Positions 43,395-56,021 of a DNA stretch of 64,000 bases are shown here, piece by piece. Made by a program: the position numbers and the translations under genes. Numbering within the stretch: position 1 is the first letter of the stretch; each line of letters starts with the position of its first letter. The notes beneath the pieces were generated by a model. The model saw only the letters and a list, made by a program, of their open reading frames with translations, had not been told where the DNA came from and did not search any database. Origin of the DNA: Heterocephalus glaber (Eukaryota; Chordata; Mammalia; Rodentia; Bathyergidae); the NCBI RefSeq assembly GCF_000247695.1, contig NW_004624778.1:12045135-12109134 (forward strand), in the 5' to 3' direction.

Positions 43395-43492
43395 TCCTTC
43401 GAGGTAAGAGATTGCTAACCCTATTTTACAGATAAGCACACTGAGGCACAGAAATGATGTAACTTGCCTAAGGCTTCTCACAGGGAAGGGCA
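43395..43492 (-). mobile_element. MIR fragment, antisense
   Basis: The antisense core is intact: 'ccctattttacagataagc', 'cactgaggcacagaaatga' and 'tgtaacttgcctaaggc'. Confidence 0.88.
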
Positions 43493-43499
43493 ACTTTCC

Positions 43500-45030
43500 T
43501 TCCCCTGTGATTCCTCTTTGAAGCCTATAGCTTTGAGTGACCCTTTTTTTTGAGACTGGGTTCTTGATTCCTTAGGAAGTACTGAACCTGAGACAGAGAT
43601 AAATTATGCTGGTACTTATTCTTTGTCAAAACACTTTATTTCCTAACAGCTTCTAATTAAAGGACTGAAGTGTTATCACTCTAACAATTGGCTGTTGGTG
43701 AATGCATGTCAGCTGAAATATACCCAGTGCATGCCAGCATATAATAAGTGCATGTGCTATATACATGTTTACACAATACATGCCCACGTTCACATAGGTG
43801 TGTTCATGGACTCCTTATTGAAGCCAAGGTTTATTCTTCAGTTGCTGGTTTCACAGCCATTTCATTCAAAATGTAGATCTCTGAGAAACCATCCCAAACT
43901 ATTGTCCCTGTCCCTGCTCCCCAAAATGGAGAAGCCCAGAAAACAGTAAAGACATTGCCTTCATGAATTTTAGAGAGTTCATGTATTTGATGATTCTCAG
44001 ACACAGCCTGAAGGGATTTTAGGTTTGGCCAACTAAATCAACTAATTGACCATTCACTCACAAATATGCATTGGCCAGGACAAGTTTGTGTATCTAGAAG
44101 TACACTCAAGAAAATTTAACATATGGTCTCTACCATGTGTTAGATTCTAAAAGTATATTGCAGCTGTAGAGATAAAAGTCCAGCACATGCTTACTAGGCA
44201 CCTATTTAGGCTGAGTACTCTACTTGTTTTGGCACACAAAGGTAGCATAAGAGGAATAGTACAATGCATTAACAGGTCCTACAAAAGGGAATAAATCATA
44301 AATATTTTAGAGCACTCACTCTAGGGCTTAGTTTCACATCTATTGGCTGCAAGGGTCCATAATGCTCTTAGAGCAAATATGGAAGGATGCAGTGGAGAAA
44401 AGCTTTTATGTCCCTGTTACCCTAGACTTCTGGCTCTTTGAAATCTCCCCAGTGGGCCCAGAGGTATGTCCTTCTGAAGAAGGCAGCCAGCTGATGAGAA
44501 CTTAACCTGAAGCCAACTAACAGGTTCCTCTGAGCAATGAGGAGCTGTTGAGGTGTTCTGCATGGTCCCTTCCCTGTCATGTGCTGTGACTCATGAGAAG
44601 CTGTGGCTTTGGTCAAGGTCTCACTCAGGCCCTGCCTGAGACCTGTATTACAGGTCTGTGCAGATGTTTTAGTATGAGGCTGCTTTTTATCTATTCTCAT
44701 ACTCACTTATATGGGCCTTAACATTAACCTCCAATTTCATTTCATTTTGGGGGTTTACTGCCTTTGTTTGAAGGTTATATTTTTTATATTTCAGATCATG
44801 AAAGAGAAAGCAGGAGATGAGTGGTTAGGCTAGGGGAAAAAAAATCCTATGCCCAGAGAGACAATAGAAGGTACAGACCAGCAAAATGCCGTTTTTGAGA
44901 ATTCTCCAAACTTGATGACATTTCTGCATAACCTTTCTTTCTGCCCACCTCTGGACCTCTGAGCTCACCTGCTCAGTTTCAGGCCTAAATTTTCTTCTGT
45001 ACAAAGCCCAAACTGAGCTGTGCTCAGAGC
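43500..45030. other. Intron-like sequence without recognised gene
   Basis: No exon or confident repeat is seen. A 'tgcatg'-rich stretch (43,700-43,790) has repeated atgc/gcatg words that fit Fox-1 type sites or chance. Confidence 0.4.
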
Positions 45031-45034
45031 AGAG

Positions 45035-45190
45035 TGAGAAGAGACTCATCCATGGATCCAAGGTACCCAGAGCTGGGTGGGGCCTTACAGGTGTAATGTC
45101 CATGTGAAGATCTCAAGGCCCAGAGAAGTGAAATGACTTGCTCAAGGTCAGAGGAAGCCCTTGGCAGAGTGGGGCAAGAAATCCTGGGTT
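45035..45190 (-). mobile_element. MIR fragment, antisense
   Basis: 'aggcccagagaagtgaaatg' and 'acttgctcaaggtcagag' are the antisense MIR core. Confidence 0.75.
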
Positions 45191-45679
45191 TTTATATGTC
45201 ATCTAATCTTCTTTCTCTATATGAGATATTTTATGGAAAAGAAGTTGGGTCTTTATTTCTCAAAGAGAACTCTCTGACTTCTCTCCTTTCCTCAGGTTCT
45301 GATAAAGGTTCTAGAGTTCATTTTTAGCTTGAGATTATTTTCCTTGAAGACTGGCCCTTTCTGCCTTGTATTTCATCTTTGGCATCTGGGAATAAACAAG
45401 GGCATGCATCAGGGACAGGTTGTGGGCCTGGGGCCTTCTAGCACTCTTGTTTGGTCTGTGGTTTTCCAGCCTTCTGGCAGGGTCCTTAGTAATCTCCTCC
45501 AAGTGTCTGCTAAGCTGTTATGTCTTTGCATCTTTCCTGGAAGAGGATCCATAAATGTTGTTTGATTCTCAACTGACTCAAGGACAAAACTGCTGGTGGG
45601 GGAGGACAGTAAGGTTGGACAGGTGGTTAGTTGGCCCAGAGACTAAAATAACCTGTACTTAGTCTGGCTTCACAGTTTT

Positions 45680-45862
45680 CACAGTATTTCACACAAATCA
45701 CTCTATGTAGACTGTTAGCATTATCAACATGTGAAGCTGTCATCATCCCCATTTTGCATTTGAGGAAACTGAGTCTCTGTGGTTAGTGACATGTCCAAGA
45801 CACAAATAAATGGTAGAAAAGGGATCTGAACCGAGTGCCCAGGGCTGAGGTGGCACACTATC
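45680..45862 (-). mobile_element. MIR SINE, antisense
   Basis: The core is clear: 'catccccattttgcatttg', 'aggaaactgagtctctgtg' and 'gggatctgaaccgagtgcc'. Confidence 0.9.
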
Positions 45863-46006
45863 CAGCATTTCAATTCAGTTTTCTGAGTAGAGGGCCTTAA
45901 ATCTTTCAGAGATTCTTTGTGTCTACTGCAGACTTATGTCCAGCTATGAAGCCAGACCCAATTGCTAACTAACCCAGGGGTTGTGATGGATGAAGAATGA
46001 GAGGGA

Positions 46007-46020
46007 GTTTCCATAGCAAC
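46007..46020 (+). promoter_or_regulatory. RFX X-box-like motif
   Basis: gtttccatagcaac fits the 14-bp X-box with two deviations from the perfect palindrome. It lies in the putative first intron, about 5 kb downstream of the promoter. Confidence 0.35.
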
Positions 46021-46194
46021 AGTAGGTAGAGTGAGGCTGATATGGGATGATTTCATGCAAGAGATGAATTTGGGAGCAGGACTAGGTGAGTAGTAGAAGC
46101 AGCAGTGTGCAAAATGAGTAAAAGGAAACTATGTGCATGGGGTAGGATAAGGCAGACCAGAGAGGCTTGGTGGATCATCCTGTAGTCAGTATGA

Positions 46195-46570
46195 GCTTAA
46201 TAGTTACTGGGCTCTGTTTCTATGCTGTTCAGGGTTCTCCACTAGGCCCTGGGCTACAGTAGTGAGCCAGGACAGCACCTGCCTCAAGGAGCCTACTGTC
46301 TAGTGGAAGAGACATGCTTTAAACTCCTACATTCAGTTTGAGTGCCATGGCAGAGGAAAGTCCGAAGGTCTTACAGCAGCATGATGTTGGGCACTGCAAT
46401 CAGGAAAGGCTTCCTGAAGGAGACAACTGGGGAACCTAATCTCAATTGAAGAAAAGGAACTAGCAGGAGAAGGTACGGAGAAGGGCATTCCGGAGAAGGA
46501 ATGGTGCACACAAAGGTGTGGAGGCCTGAGGCTGCCAGACTGTGGGAAGGAACACTAAGCTGTGAGGTCA
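46195..46570 (+). mobile_element. L2 LINE fragment, sense
   Basis: Old L2 sequence is recognisable: 'ggccctgggctacagtagtg', 'aggagcctactgtctagtgg', 'gaaaggcttcctgaaggag' and 'gtgtggaggcctgaggctg'. Confidence 0.7.
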
Positions 46571-48755
46571 AAGGCAAGGGCAGTGAAGCAGGCAGTCCTC
46601 AGAGCTAAAGAACTTCATGAGCCCGGCAGAGGACCTGGCTTTTAGCCTGCAGGTATGGCATGGAGGAAGGGACTTCAAGCAGAGTTGAGATGTGCAGCCA
46701 TGGATCAGAAGGGACTGTGGCTGGGAGCAGGGGCCCACTGGGCTGGGAAGGCTACAGATAGTGTCCAGGTCCCAGGGGCTGGGCCTGTAACAGAGGTAGC
46801 ACACCCAGTGATGGTTCAAAGGTTAGATGTCAAACATATTTGAGGGGCACAGTCTGCAGTGATTGCTTGGATTTGGGGGACTAGGAGGAGTCCCAGAGAC
46901 CCCAAGGTTTTGAGCCTCACTAGTGGATGACAACCCAGGCAAGAATCTTGGGTTGCTTATGCAGGTCTGCTGGGATTGGGGTGAGAAGGAAGATCATGAG
47001 GAGTTCAGTGCCACAGGCGCTGGACTGGAATCACAAACCACACAACATACAAAGTAGAAGACAGAGGACAGAATGTGGGCAGGAGCCACAGCTCCCAAGA
47101 GTGGGGAAATCTCTGCTGCAGAGCATGTCCCATGGGGACTGCTATAGACTGTAGCAGCAGACCTCTTCCTCCCATTGTCAGAGAATCCTTTGTCATGCAG
47201 GGCTGCTCTTCAGGGAAACCAGGCAGGATGCTGTGTCATGCTGGAGGCCCAGCTGCCAGAATCCAGCAACAGCAGATCAGGCTTCAGCTGGAAGCATCAA
47301 TTAGAGGAGAGGAGTTTTTGTTTTTAACTCCCACAAGGATCAGGGCCCAGTCCCATGCACAATGGTGTGAGTACAGGTTGGGGAGCATGCGGGCCTGCTT
47401 CTAGGAGCAGGTGGTACAGCTGGGGGACAAGGCATGGGCATAGGAAGCCACTTAAAAGCTGTAACAAGCTGGGCAAAGAGTAGAATGCAAATTAGCCAGG
47501 AGAGCTTGGAGAGACCTCTGTTCAGGCTGCAGTTCATTGTTCATGGGCCCAGTCCCCAGTCTTTTTAGTTTTGAATCCTCAGGACCTAAAATGGCCTGAC
47601 ACATAAGGTATGGGGCTTGTGGGGATATGGCCCAAGTTAGCTGTTGAGGGTGGAAGGTCAGCCATGAAAGATTTCCATGAACAAGTCCAAAGGGGGTATC
47701 CCAACACTGAGTTAGAGGACTTTTGAATGAAAATATGGATACCTTCCAGCTACAAAGCACACAGAAATGCCATGAAAGATGTAACTAGCATCCTTTCAAA
47801 GAAGAGCCATAAGCACAGAATGAAAGGGAGAGTGGCAGGCACTTAGAGGCAAGTGGGGTGGGGCCTAAACTCTGCCAGTCTTGGGCAGGGGTGGTATTGA
47901 GAGACAGCTACTGGTTCCTGTACCCCTGGGGGGTGGGGCTGAGTCCTGACACTATCTCTTCCAGCCTGGAAATGATCCCAGGAATCCAAATCGAGACCCC
48001 TGCCTCAAATGGGACCTAGTGAAGACTCGTGTGTCTGGAGAAAGTGAGGACTAGATATCTGCCCATCAGTCTGGGTGGGGGATTTATTGTCTTGACCTAG
48101 ATTGGGGGTGGGAGGGGATGGCCTCTAGAAATTAGAAACCCTGGGCCTGTTAGGCTTTGGATGTCATCTGGAGGCCCTGGAGGAGAAATTAGCTTATAAA
48201 GCCTTGAGGCCAGGGTCTTCCCAGCTGTGGGCTTGATTCAGCCAGAGGCCTCAGGAAATTGCATGTCTCTTAACCCTTAGCTGGCTAAAATCTTCCCCTT
48301 GGAGAGATGCTTCAGGGCAGTGTGAATGAGTGAGTTGGGTAGAGAAGGGCTGTCCAGCCTGCAGATGAGCCCATCTGGGAAGGCCAGAACCTTCTCTCTT
48401 GCTGCTTGCTCAGGCCAGGCCCTCACAGATGAGGCACCTTTTAGGCTCCCCATAAGGGGAAACCATGTGGATTCCAACAGGTGCTGTTCATCCAGAGCAC
48501 AGGCCACCACGGCCTCCTCGTGCCAACTGTCTTGTGTTCCTATGGTTTCAAGCTTGGTTACCTGTCCAGCCTTCCAACTGGTGTGGGAATTCCGGCCAGA
48601 GCAGTTCTTGGCCCACCTGGGAGGCAGCGTGCTCCCTCCTATCTGAGAAGGCTGCTGGAGCTGGGAGGGCCTTACCTTGTGCCTCAGCCACCTTCTCACT
48701 AACACTACCGCTGGTCCCTACAGCTGTCCTGAGATAGCTTCTGATCCTTTCCCTA
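46571..48755. other. Intron-like sequence without recognised gene
   Basis: About 2.2 kb with no firmly assigned repeat. Overlapping frames on both strands at 48,277-48,740 (up to 142 codons on the minus strand) have no recognised domain. Some of 47,000-47,750 may be old repeat. Confidence 0.35.
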
Positions 48756-48759
48756 GTGT

Positions 48760-48787
48760 TTTTTGTTTGTTTGTTTGTTTGTTTTTG
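48760..48787. repeat. (GTTT)n microsatellite
   Basis: About six gttt units. Confidence 0.95.
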
Positions 48788-48789
48788 TG

Positions 48790-50435
48790 CTAGAAGAGCC
48801 TTAATTTGTTAAGCTAAGACTCCGTGAGAATCAGCCAGTTTCTGTCCTAACCAACCTAACAGAGGGAGCTTGTGAAAGTAGAAGTCAGGCTAGATGAGCT
48901 GGCTGTGTGGGTAGAGTCCATGCTGTGAAGTTCTGAGCATCCCCAGTGCTTCTCCGATTATGGGAGAAGCAACAGAACTCAAAAAAGTCCTTCCCACACC
49001 CAGAAGGCCCTTCAGCTTGTGAGTAAGTGACCTGGGAATTCTGTGTGGGGAGCTGACATTTAATGAGAGTCTATTATGTGCCAGGCTCCATGCTGGGCAT
49101 TCTATATGCCGCACTGAATGGAAGGAACTTCTGTGACAAGTCAGATAGAGGGGCAGAGATGTGGAAATTCCTAAGTGGTGATGATAGGGAGCCCAGAAAT
49201 TATTCAAAAAGAATGTGCGTGTTTCCATCCAGGGTGAGAGCTGACACACTTCCTGTGGTGTCCACCTGTAGGACTTTCCCTCAGGGTAGACAAGGTCCTG
49301 ATGTCACCTCCCTGGGAAATCATAGTCTTGGGGCATTTGCTGAGATAGGAATTTGGACTATGAGATCAAGAAAGTGGCCTGCTATAGAAGTCATACCTCA
49401 GAGTGTCCCCAGTCAGGATGGTGTTCACAAGGTTGGTTTTAGAGCCTGAGTTTATGTGTTTCTCAGTCTGTCTACATTGCCCTAGGCTCTCCTAGGACAA
49501 AAATAGTCTTCTTGCTCTTCTATCTTTTTGCATGGATAGGATGGTTGATGTTGGTATCTGTGTGGCTTGTGTGTTTGCTCGGTGTATGTCAGGTTATGAA
49601 GAGCTGAGCTGCCTGTGAGGTGAGGTTGCTGCAGACAGCTGGATTCCCGGATGTGCTCTGCCACTTTCCACAGGACTCTGTGCTGACACGGTTGGTGGTG
49701 AGAGTCAGGGATTCTGGGAATGCACCCAATTTCCCATCTTCTCCCTCCAAAAATTACTCCTAGTTTGCCTTAATCCTTTTAACTTAATGTTCTTGCCTGT
49801 TAACATCTGGCTCCGATTAGCAGGCATCTATGGTGGGTTGGGCTCTGGGAACAAGGCGAGACAAATGGAGTGAACTGGGCAGGACCTGGCCTCCACCTTC
49901 TATCTGGTGGCTGAGACAGAATAGTCTAGGGCTGGTGCAGTGAGTGCTGGGAGAGGAGCATGCAAGGTGCTGAGCAGCCAAAGAAGAGTAGCTGTGCCAG
50001 TTTTTGTCCAAATGGACAATCATGTCAGGATGCATATGTAGACTGACACTGTCCTGGTCAAATGAAGGCTCAGGAGGGTGTGTACATGTGGGTCACATTA
50101 TATCAATATATCTGTTGTTTATACTGCAGGATGCACAGAGGGGCATGGGAGGAGGGCCTCCTATGCAAGAGATACTGTCATTTCCTTTCATGTTTTGGTT
50201 AAAAGGCTAGAGAGGAATGAGTTATCTGTGGGAACTGTAGACTTGGAATTCAGGTATGGCTGTGTTTACAGCTACAGGCCTCTAGCCTATATCTCACCAT
50301 GATCTCAGTTATAGGCTTGAGGGTAGAAGTATGGAGAGATAAAAACCACCTGGCTTGCAGGATGTTACTGGGGATACTAGACTAACAGTGGCTTTAAAAA
50401 CAATTTTTATTTAAAAATTAAAAAGAAAATCAAGG
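48790..50435. other. Intron-like sequence; short L2/MIR-like trace
   Basis: At 49,060-49,110, 'gtctattatgtgccaggctc' is a short old-repeat trace. The rest has no recognised gene or repeat. Confidence 0.4.
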
Positions 50436-50439
50436 TATT

Positions 50440-50600
50440 TTTCCAGGTATGTTGATACATGCCTATAATTCCAGCTACTCAGGAGACTGAGACAGGAGGA
50501 TTGCCTCGGCAATTTAGTGAGACCCTGTCTCAAAATAAAAAGGGTTGGGAGATAGCTTAGTGGCAGAACACCCTTGAATTTGATCTCTTCTACAGAACAA
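50440..50600 (+). mobile_element. B1-dID SINE
   Basis: The B1-like half ('atgcctataattccagct', 'gagaccctgtctcaaaat') is joined to an ID half ('gggagatagcttagtggc'). Confidence 0.92.
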
Positions 50601-50761
50601 ACAAACATAAACAAAAAAGTATTTCAGCTCATTTAGCCAGAAGTCTAAGGGTATCAGAAATTTTAGAGTTGGTTAAGTGATCAGTGGATCAGTGATAACT
50701 TTAAGGACTCATCCTAACATTCTAGGAACATCTTAACATCCTAACAATCATCCTAACTGAT

Positions 50762-50835
50762 TGGGACCCCTTGAGTCTTGATAAGTTGCCCAGGTTGGCC
50801 TTGAACTTGTGATCTTCATCACACTGGCCTTTGTC
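50762..50835 (-). mobile_element. B1 fragment, antisense
   Basis: 'aagttgcccaggttggcc' and 'ttgaacttgtgatcttc' match the middle of an antisense B1. Confidence 0.75.
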
Positions 50836-51129
50836 TCAGGCTTGTCCACTTGTTATAGCATGGCTGCCACTCTGCAGGCTTCATGTTCTCATGTAACTAT
50901 CCAAAGTCAAGCAGGAAGGTAAGTTTCTCCATCTGTGTCTTCATTTTACTGGAGATGAGATACCTTTCCCAAAATTCTCCTGCTAGAATTTTCATCAAAT
51001 CCACTTCAAAGAAATGCTTCAGCTGCAAGGCTGGCTAAGAAAGCAAGTTTCTGATGTTTTCCACCTCATTGGTAATAAGAAGTGCTTGGATAAGCCTCCC
51101 CATGTTTCCATTTATTTTGGAGATGCCTT

Positions 51130-51662
51130 AGTTACTTTCTCATCATTGGTACAAAATGCTCAATACCTATAAGTCAACTTTTTTTTTTTTTTTTTGGTAC
51201 CAGGGATTGAACTCGGGATCTTACACTTGTGCGGCAGGCTCCAGAACCACTGAGCTAAATCCCGGGCACCTAAATACCTATAGGTTAAAGGAGGAAAGGT
51301 TTATTTTGGCTCATAGTTTGTGGAGGTTTCAGTTCATAGTTGGCTGGTTCCAAGGCAGGGCAGCATGGCAGAGGGACATCACAGAGGAGAAATAATCCAT
51401 AGTGTGGCAGGCAGGAGGCCATAGACTTCCTTCTTCTTTCTCTTTTTATTCCATCCAGGCTACAAGCCTGTTGTTGGTGCCACCCACACCCTGGGTGGGT
51501 CTTCCGTCTTCAGTTAATTCATCACCCACACCTAGAGCTATGCTAAACCAATCAGTGGATTAATCCAGTGTTACATACCCATGATCCAGCCACCCCCCAA
51601 AAGCTCCACCTATGAGTGCATGAGGCTTTGTTGGGGACATCTAGATACAAGCCATGACAAGA
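51130..51662 (-). mobile_element. ERVL-MaLR LTR, antisense, split by an ID SINE
   Basis: The LTR complement begins near 'ccttagttactttctcatc' and, after the SINE, continues 'aggaaaggtttattttggc', 'gttggctggttccaaggca', 'gattaatccagtgttac' and ends 'gatacaagccatgaca'. Confidence 0.85.
51178..51268 (-). mobile_element. ID SINE, antisense, nested in LTR
   Basis: The ID complement starts with poly-T and 'ggtaccagggattgaactc' and includes 'accactgagctaaatcc'. Its target-site duplication is 'aatacctataagt' before and 'aatacctataggt' after. Confidence 0.95.
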
Positions 51663-51669
51663 GGGGCTA

Positions 51670-51887
51670 AGTTTTTTTGGTTTTTTTTGGTACTAAATGA
51701 TTGAACCCAGGGACTCACATGTGCTAGGCAAGTGCTTCACTCCTGAGCTTTGTCTCCAGCCCTTTTTCTTTTGTTTTGGGGCAGTCCTGATAAGTTTCCC
51801 AGGCTGCCCTTGAGCTTGTGATCTTCCTGCCTCAGCCTCCCAAGTAGCTGGACTCACAGGCATGCACCACTATGCCCAGCTGAAATA
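51670..51887 (-). mobile_element. B1-dID SINE, antisense
   Basis: The ID complement ('gctaggcaagtgcttcac') is followed by the B1 complement ('cctgcctcagcctcccaa', 'gcatgcaccactatgccc'). Confidence 0.94.
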
Positions 51888-52224
51888 TAATTTTTTATAC
51901 ATTATTGAAAACACCCCCGGCTCTGTCAACTGCCAGTCTGCATTCTATCACGATAGTTTTGCCATTGCTAATAATTATTATTTTATAACCCCAAGCCCAG
52001 TGCTGGGACATTGGACCTAGCTGTCTCGTAGAGACCTTTTATTTGGTCTCAATGGGTGAGGTCTGTGTCCCATGCACCCAGCAATCCTTCTACTTTGCTG
52101 CCCCTTAGCCCAGGTGGAGAACTTTGGTGGCAGAACTGCCCAGAGGCAGGGAGACATGCGGCTGGTGGCCTGGGCAGCAGGAGGGGGAGACCTGGGGTAC
52201 CAAGGGACTGGCTAGTCAATGGGA

Positions 52225-52406
52225 GAGGCAGTCCCCTTTGCTGTGGCCACAGGACTGAGAGGAATGGCTTCTCAGCCACAGCCGGAGCACCTGTGTCCCC
52301 CCAAGGACATCCTCTCAGCCTCTGGAACTGTGAGGCAGTAAATGGGTGTGGTGCAGAGCCCTTCAGTTTGCAGTAGTTTGTTACAGCAGCAGCCCTAGAC
52401 ACTAAT
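52225..52406 (+). mobile_element. MLT1-like LTR 3' part, sense
   Basis: The 3' signature is present in diverged form: 'ctctggaactgtgaggcag', 'gcagtagtttgttacagc' and 'agccctagacactaatcc'. The 5' extent is unclear. Confidence 0.55.
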
Positions 52407-52684
52407 CCAGGCCCCATGCTTAGGGCTTGAGTGGCGGATACATTAGCTCTGGGTGTAGGTTCTTAGCATCTTTCATGGACATACTCAGAGGTCAGCCTCC
52501 CCTGATTTGCTAGGGGAAGCCAGGCTACATATCCTGGCCTGTGTGGCTCCCAGCCCCAGGCTCTGCTCTGTGCACTGCTCTGATGGGCAGTGGGGGCAGG
52601 GGATGTTATTATGTAAACTCAGGATTGACAGGTGGCATATCTCATGAAGCCCTAGGGTGATCCAATGATAATTTTAAAAATCAA

Positions 52685-52840
52685 GCATGTATTAAAGGTT
52701 AGAGCACTTAGTGAATATGCGTATTACCTTCAGTAGCTTTCACAACCTCTATTTTGTAGAGGAAAAATGAGGGCAAAGAGTTGATAAGTAATTTACCCTA
52801 GGTCTTACAGCTAAGAAGTGGCATAGCCAGTTTCAGTTCA
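52685..52840 (-). mobile_element. MIR fragment, antisense
   Basis: 'gataagtaatttaccctagg' and 'tcttacagctaagaagtgg' are the antisense MIR core. Confidence 0.8.
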
Positions 52841-52844
52841 GCTT

Positions 52845-54330
52845 TGCCTCTTAACCCTCACAGGTTATACTGAGCTCCACTTGTGGGTTTTTGAAAAGGT
52901 CTTAGGTGTAGCACTAGTGTTCCGGGTGATGCTGGGCAAGTCACCTCACACCTAGATGTTTTCTCCTTGGTGATCTCCAGCCTTGATCGCACCCTGTACC
53001 TGGCTGTCCTTGGCCTGTTGAGGGAGGGCATGGGCACTGCAGGAGTGAGAGGAAGGGTTGCTGACAAGGTGCTGGCAAGGTTTTCTCCCTCTAGGGAAGA
53101 CACACGTGGCTGCTGGCAGCTGGTGAGCCCATAGGGAAGCCCACTGCATGAACAGCCCACCAGGGCAACCACGTGAGCTGAAGAACTCCATGTCTCCAAT
53201 GTTGTCCTGTTTCCATTGTACTAGACCCAGGTGACAGCAGATGACAGTAAGGAGAGGGTAACTGTGTGGTTCTAGGAATGTGGACTGAGAACAGGGCCAC
53301 CAGAAGAGGAGGGGACCAGTTGTCAACTTCCACCAGCCCAACTCTGGGCTTATTCCCAAGGACTTTTCTGGATTTTACTTACCTTATCAGAGCCAAGTTT
53401 GCTTAATGAACCTGTGATAGATTTAAAACTAGGAAAGCAGTTGAATGCCTTTCAAAGTCTCCAGCTTCCAGGGGCCTACTGAGCCCTCAATTCTCAGCCT
53501 CTTATACTGGGGCATCAGGATGAGGTTCCCATCTTCTCCTGTTTGCACTTAGGTGGGTGACCACTATGGTGGTAAGTATCTCCTTGTTTTTTGCTGCTGT
53601 TGGGGCTACCAAGGGTCACAGCTCCTATTATGCTTGTGGGGTGGCTAATGTACTAATTCTAGTGGGGACACATGGAACAAAATCCAGGTGACTTGGCTAA
53701 GGTCGCATACCAGACTTGCCAGTGGAAAAACAAATAGAACACCCACCAGTTCTCGGAACTGGCCTCTCCTAGTCCTCTAGAATGAAGGGCGTGGAAGTTT
53801 CCAGATTCCCAGGTGGCTGTGTCTCCTCAAGAAGGTATACCCAGCATGCACAGTATGTCATTTTCTGGGCCCAGGCCAGTGTCACCATACCATCAGTTGC
53901 CCTTTGCATGCTTGCCTGGCATGCTAGAACAAACAGGTTATAAACACCTGGCAGTGTAGTACAGTGGGCTATGAGGCCACTAAATGAAGGATCCAGAAAG
54001 GAGGGGGACAAGAATGCAAAGGGCCTTCCCAAAATTGCCCTCTCCTACCAGGGGTGGCGCATGACCAAAGCCAGGCCAACCAGTGACCTTACTTGAGACT
54101 TGCTGAGTGGGAGCAGGGAGAGCAAGGTCCTTCTATTCCTGAGGGCACCACATGAAGATGAAGCCTGGAAGATTTGGCCACATCTACTGAAGTGGCCAGG
54201 AGCCCTCTTTGGAGAGAGAGCAGAACGCCAATTGCTCCCTGAAGAGAAGCAGAGCTGGGGCCCGAGAGGCAGCTGCCCAGTTTCATCTTCCTTGGCCTTG
54301 GTGTCAAGTTTCTGTGTTAGATTTTGTAGT
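52845..54330. other. Intron-like sequence without recognised gene
   Basis: Minus-strand frames of 113 and 135 codons at 52,858-53,359 overlap in different registers and carry no recognised domain. No repeat is assigned. Confidence 0.4.
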
Positions 54331-54334
54331 TTGT

Positions 54335-54535
54335 TTTAGTTGTCTCCAGCTGACCACACTGAGTCGGTGGCTTAAATTACACGTATGTATTTCCTCACAG
54401 TTCTGGAGGCTGGAAGTCCAAAATCAAGGGGAAAATGGGTTTCTGGTGAGGGCCCTCTTCCTGTTTTGCAGATGGCCACCTTCTTGAGGTGTGATCACAT
54501 GGTCTTTCTTCTATGTGCACATAGAAAATACATAA
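54335..54535 (-). mobile_element. MLT1-type LTR fragment, antisense
   Basis: 'ggtggcttaaattacacg', 'tcctcacagttctggaggc' and 'tggaagtccaaaatcaagg' are the antisense 3' block of MLT1. Confidence 0.85.
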
Positions 54536-54591
54536 TTCCTTCAGGTCTGGTTTTTGTTTGTTTGGTGGTTATTTACTTATTTTAAAATTTA

Positions 54592-54700
54592 GATTTATTG
54601 TAGTCCTGGAGATTAAACTGAAGGCCTTCATACTGAGCTGTAACCCCAGACCTTTTTTAAATCTTTCATTTCAAGACAGGGTCTTACTAAGTTGTTCATG
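54592..54700 (-). mobile_element. B1-dID SINE, antisense, truncated
   Basis: The ID complement ('tcctggagattaaactga', 'ctgagctgtaaccccag') is followed by a short piece of B1 complement ('caagacagggtcttact'). Confidence 0.85.
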
Positions 54701-54709
54701 ATTTTGAAT

Positions 54710-55125
54710 GTGCATTAAAGAAGAAAAACCTACATCTAGTACAACTTATGATTTCATTATTGCTTAGCAGGAAGCTGAGTCTATTAAAACGTCAATACAG
54801 AGTCAATAATAATGTCACAGCTGGTTCACAAGTATGACAGGAAATCCAAGGTAGTGAATTATGGAAAATGCTGCGTAAGAATTTTGGCTGGGTTTATGTC
54901 ATGTGGTACTGGTAGAATTATGAATCATATATATCCGATTTCAGTCCAAGGCCACCTCTTTTTATTTTACAAATGTGAGTTCCTAAATATTCATTTACAT
55001 AAACCTGTTATATGTATGATTATAATTTGAATTCATAAAAGGTGATCATTATTTATAGACACTCTTAATATTTTTGTAAAGAATCCTTTTGTCCAGTTTA
55101 TTTCAAGAGCACCTGTTTTGCAAGT
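54710..55125. other. A/T-rich intron-like sequence
   Basis: No gene or assigned repeat is seen. Confidence 0.4.
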
Positions 55126-55129
55126 TCTA

Positions 55130-55230
55130 TTTCATTTTTGTTATTTTGTTTTGAGGTACTGGGGATGGAACTCAAGGTCTTGCATATGCTAGGCAAGCAC
55201 TCTACTACTGAGCTATAGCCCCAGCCTGCA
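55130..55230 (-). mobile_element. ID SINE, antisense
   Basis: The complement 'aggtactggggatggaac', 'gctaggcaagcactctac' and 'ctgagctatagccccagc' is a well-preserved older-type ID. Confidence 0.93.
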
Positions 55231-55231
55231 A

Positions 55232-56020
55232 ATTTAGATTTTTAAGCAGCAACTTGTTGACTAGGATTTTGATCCTTAGAAACTTTCCAGTTGGTATCTG
55301 AATGTCTTCAGCACAAGGACAGTTGCTATATATTCAGTTGTTATAATGATCATCAAATGCATTGCCATAAAAAGTGTTCTATTTGACATCCATTTTCCAA
55401 CCAATAATAAATACGCTAATCCCCAAGAAAGGTGTGGCATACACTTGAGAGCTACCTCATCCTGGTGATGAAGGTTTGCTGCTCATGTTAAGATAATCTA
55501 TAAGAGGCAGGTTTGCATTGAGGTATCACCACTTGGAACACTAGATTCAACACTTTGAGAACCAGAACACCCTTGTCCATCTTGTGAGTGATGGTGACCA
55601 TATTTTCCAAATTAAAAATTAAGATACATGTTTGAATATTTCAACTCGGAACTTCTCCCAGCCATCATCCTTTATGTAGCTTGGGACACTGGGGCCTCAT
55701 TCTCAGATTTCTTGCTGTGGTCATACAAGTATTTTTGTATGTTTGTTTTTTGTTTTTAGATAGAAAAATTAGCTCTACCTTCAGACTCTCTTGACAATTC
55801 TAGTTTCCCCCAAAATAGCTTAGCTTATCTCCTTTTAGTTTCCCTCAAAATACCCTAGCTTATTTACTAGTATAACAGAATGTTAATATGGGGCCTGTAT
55901 TCCTACTACCACCACCCCAAATCCTAACAAACAAAAGAACATTTTCTGGTGTTATCTGTGGATGCAGATAGGTTTATGGCCTGAGCAAGTAATTGAAATT
56001 TAAAAGCCTTATTACTGGTA
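55232..56020. other. Intron-like sequence without recognised gene
   Basis: No coding exon or assigned repeat is seen. Two similar 'cccccaaaatagcttagctta' / 'ccctcaaaataccctagctta' phrases at 55,808 and 55,843 form an imperfect local duplication. Confidence 0.4.
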
Positions 56021-56021
56021 T

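Noticed and set aside
48277..48705. 142-codon minus-strand frame with overlapping plus-strand frames
   Set aside because: Three registers are open at once on two strands, which suggests compositional bias and not coding.
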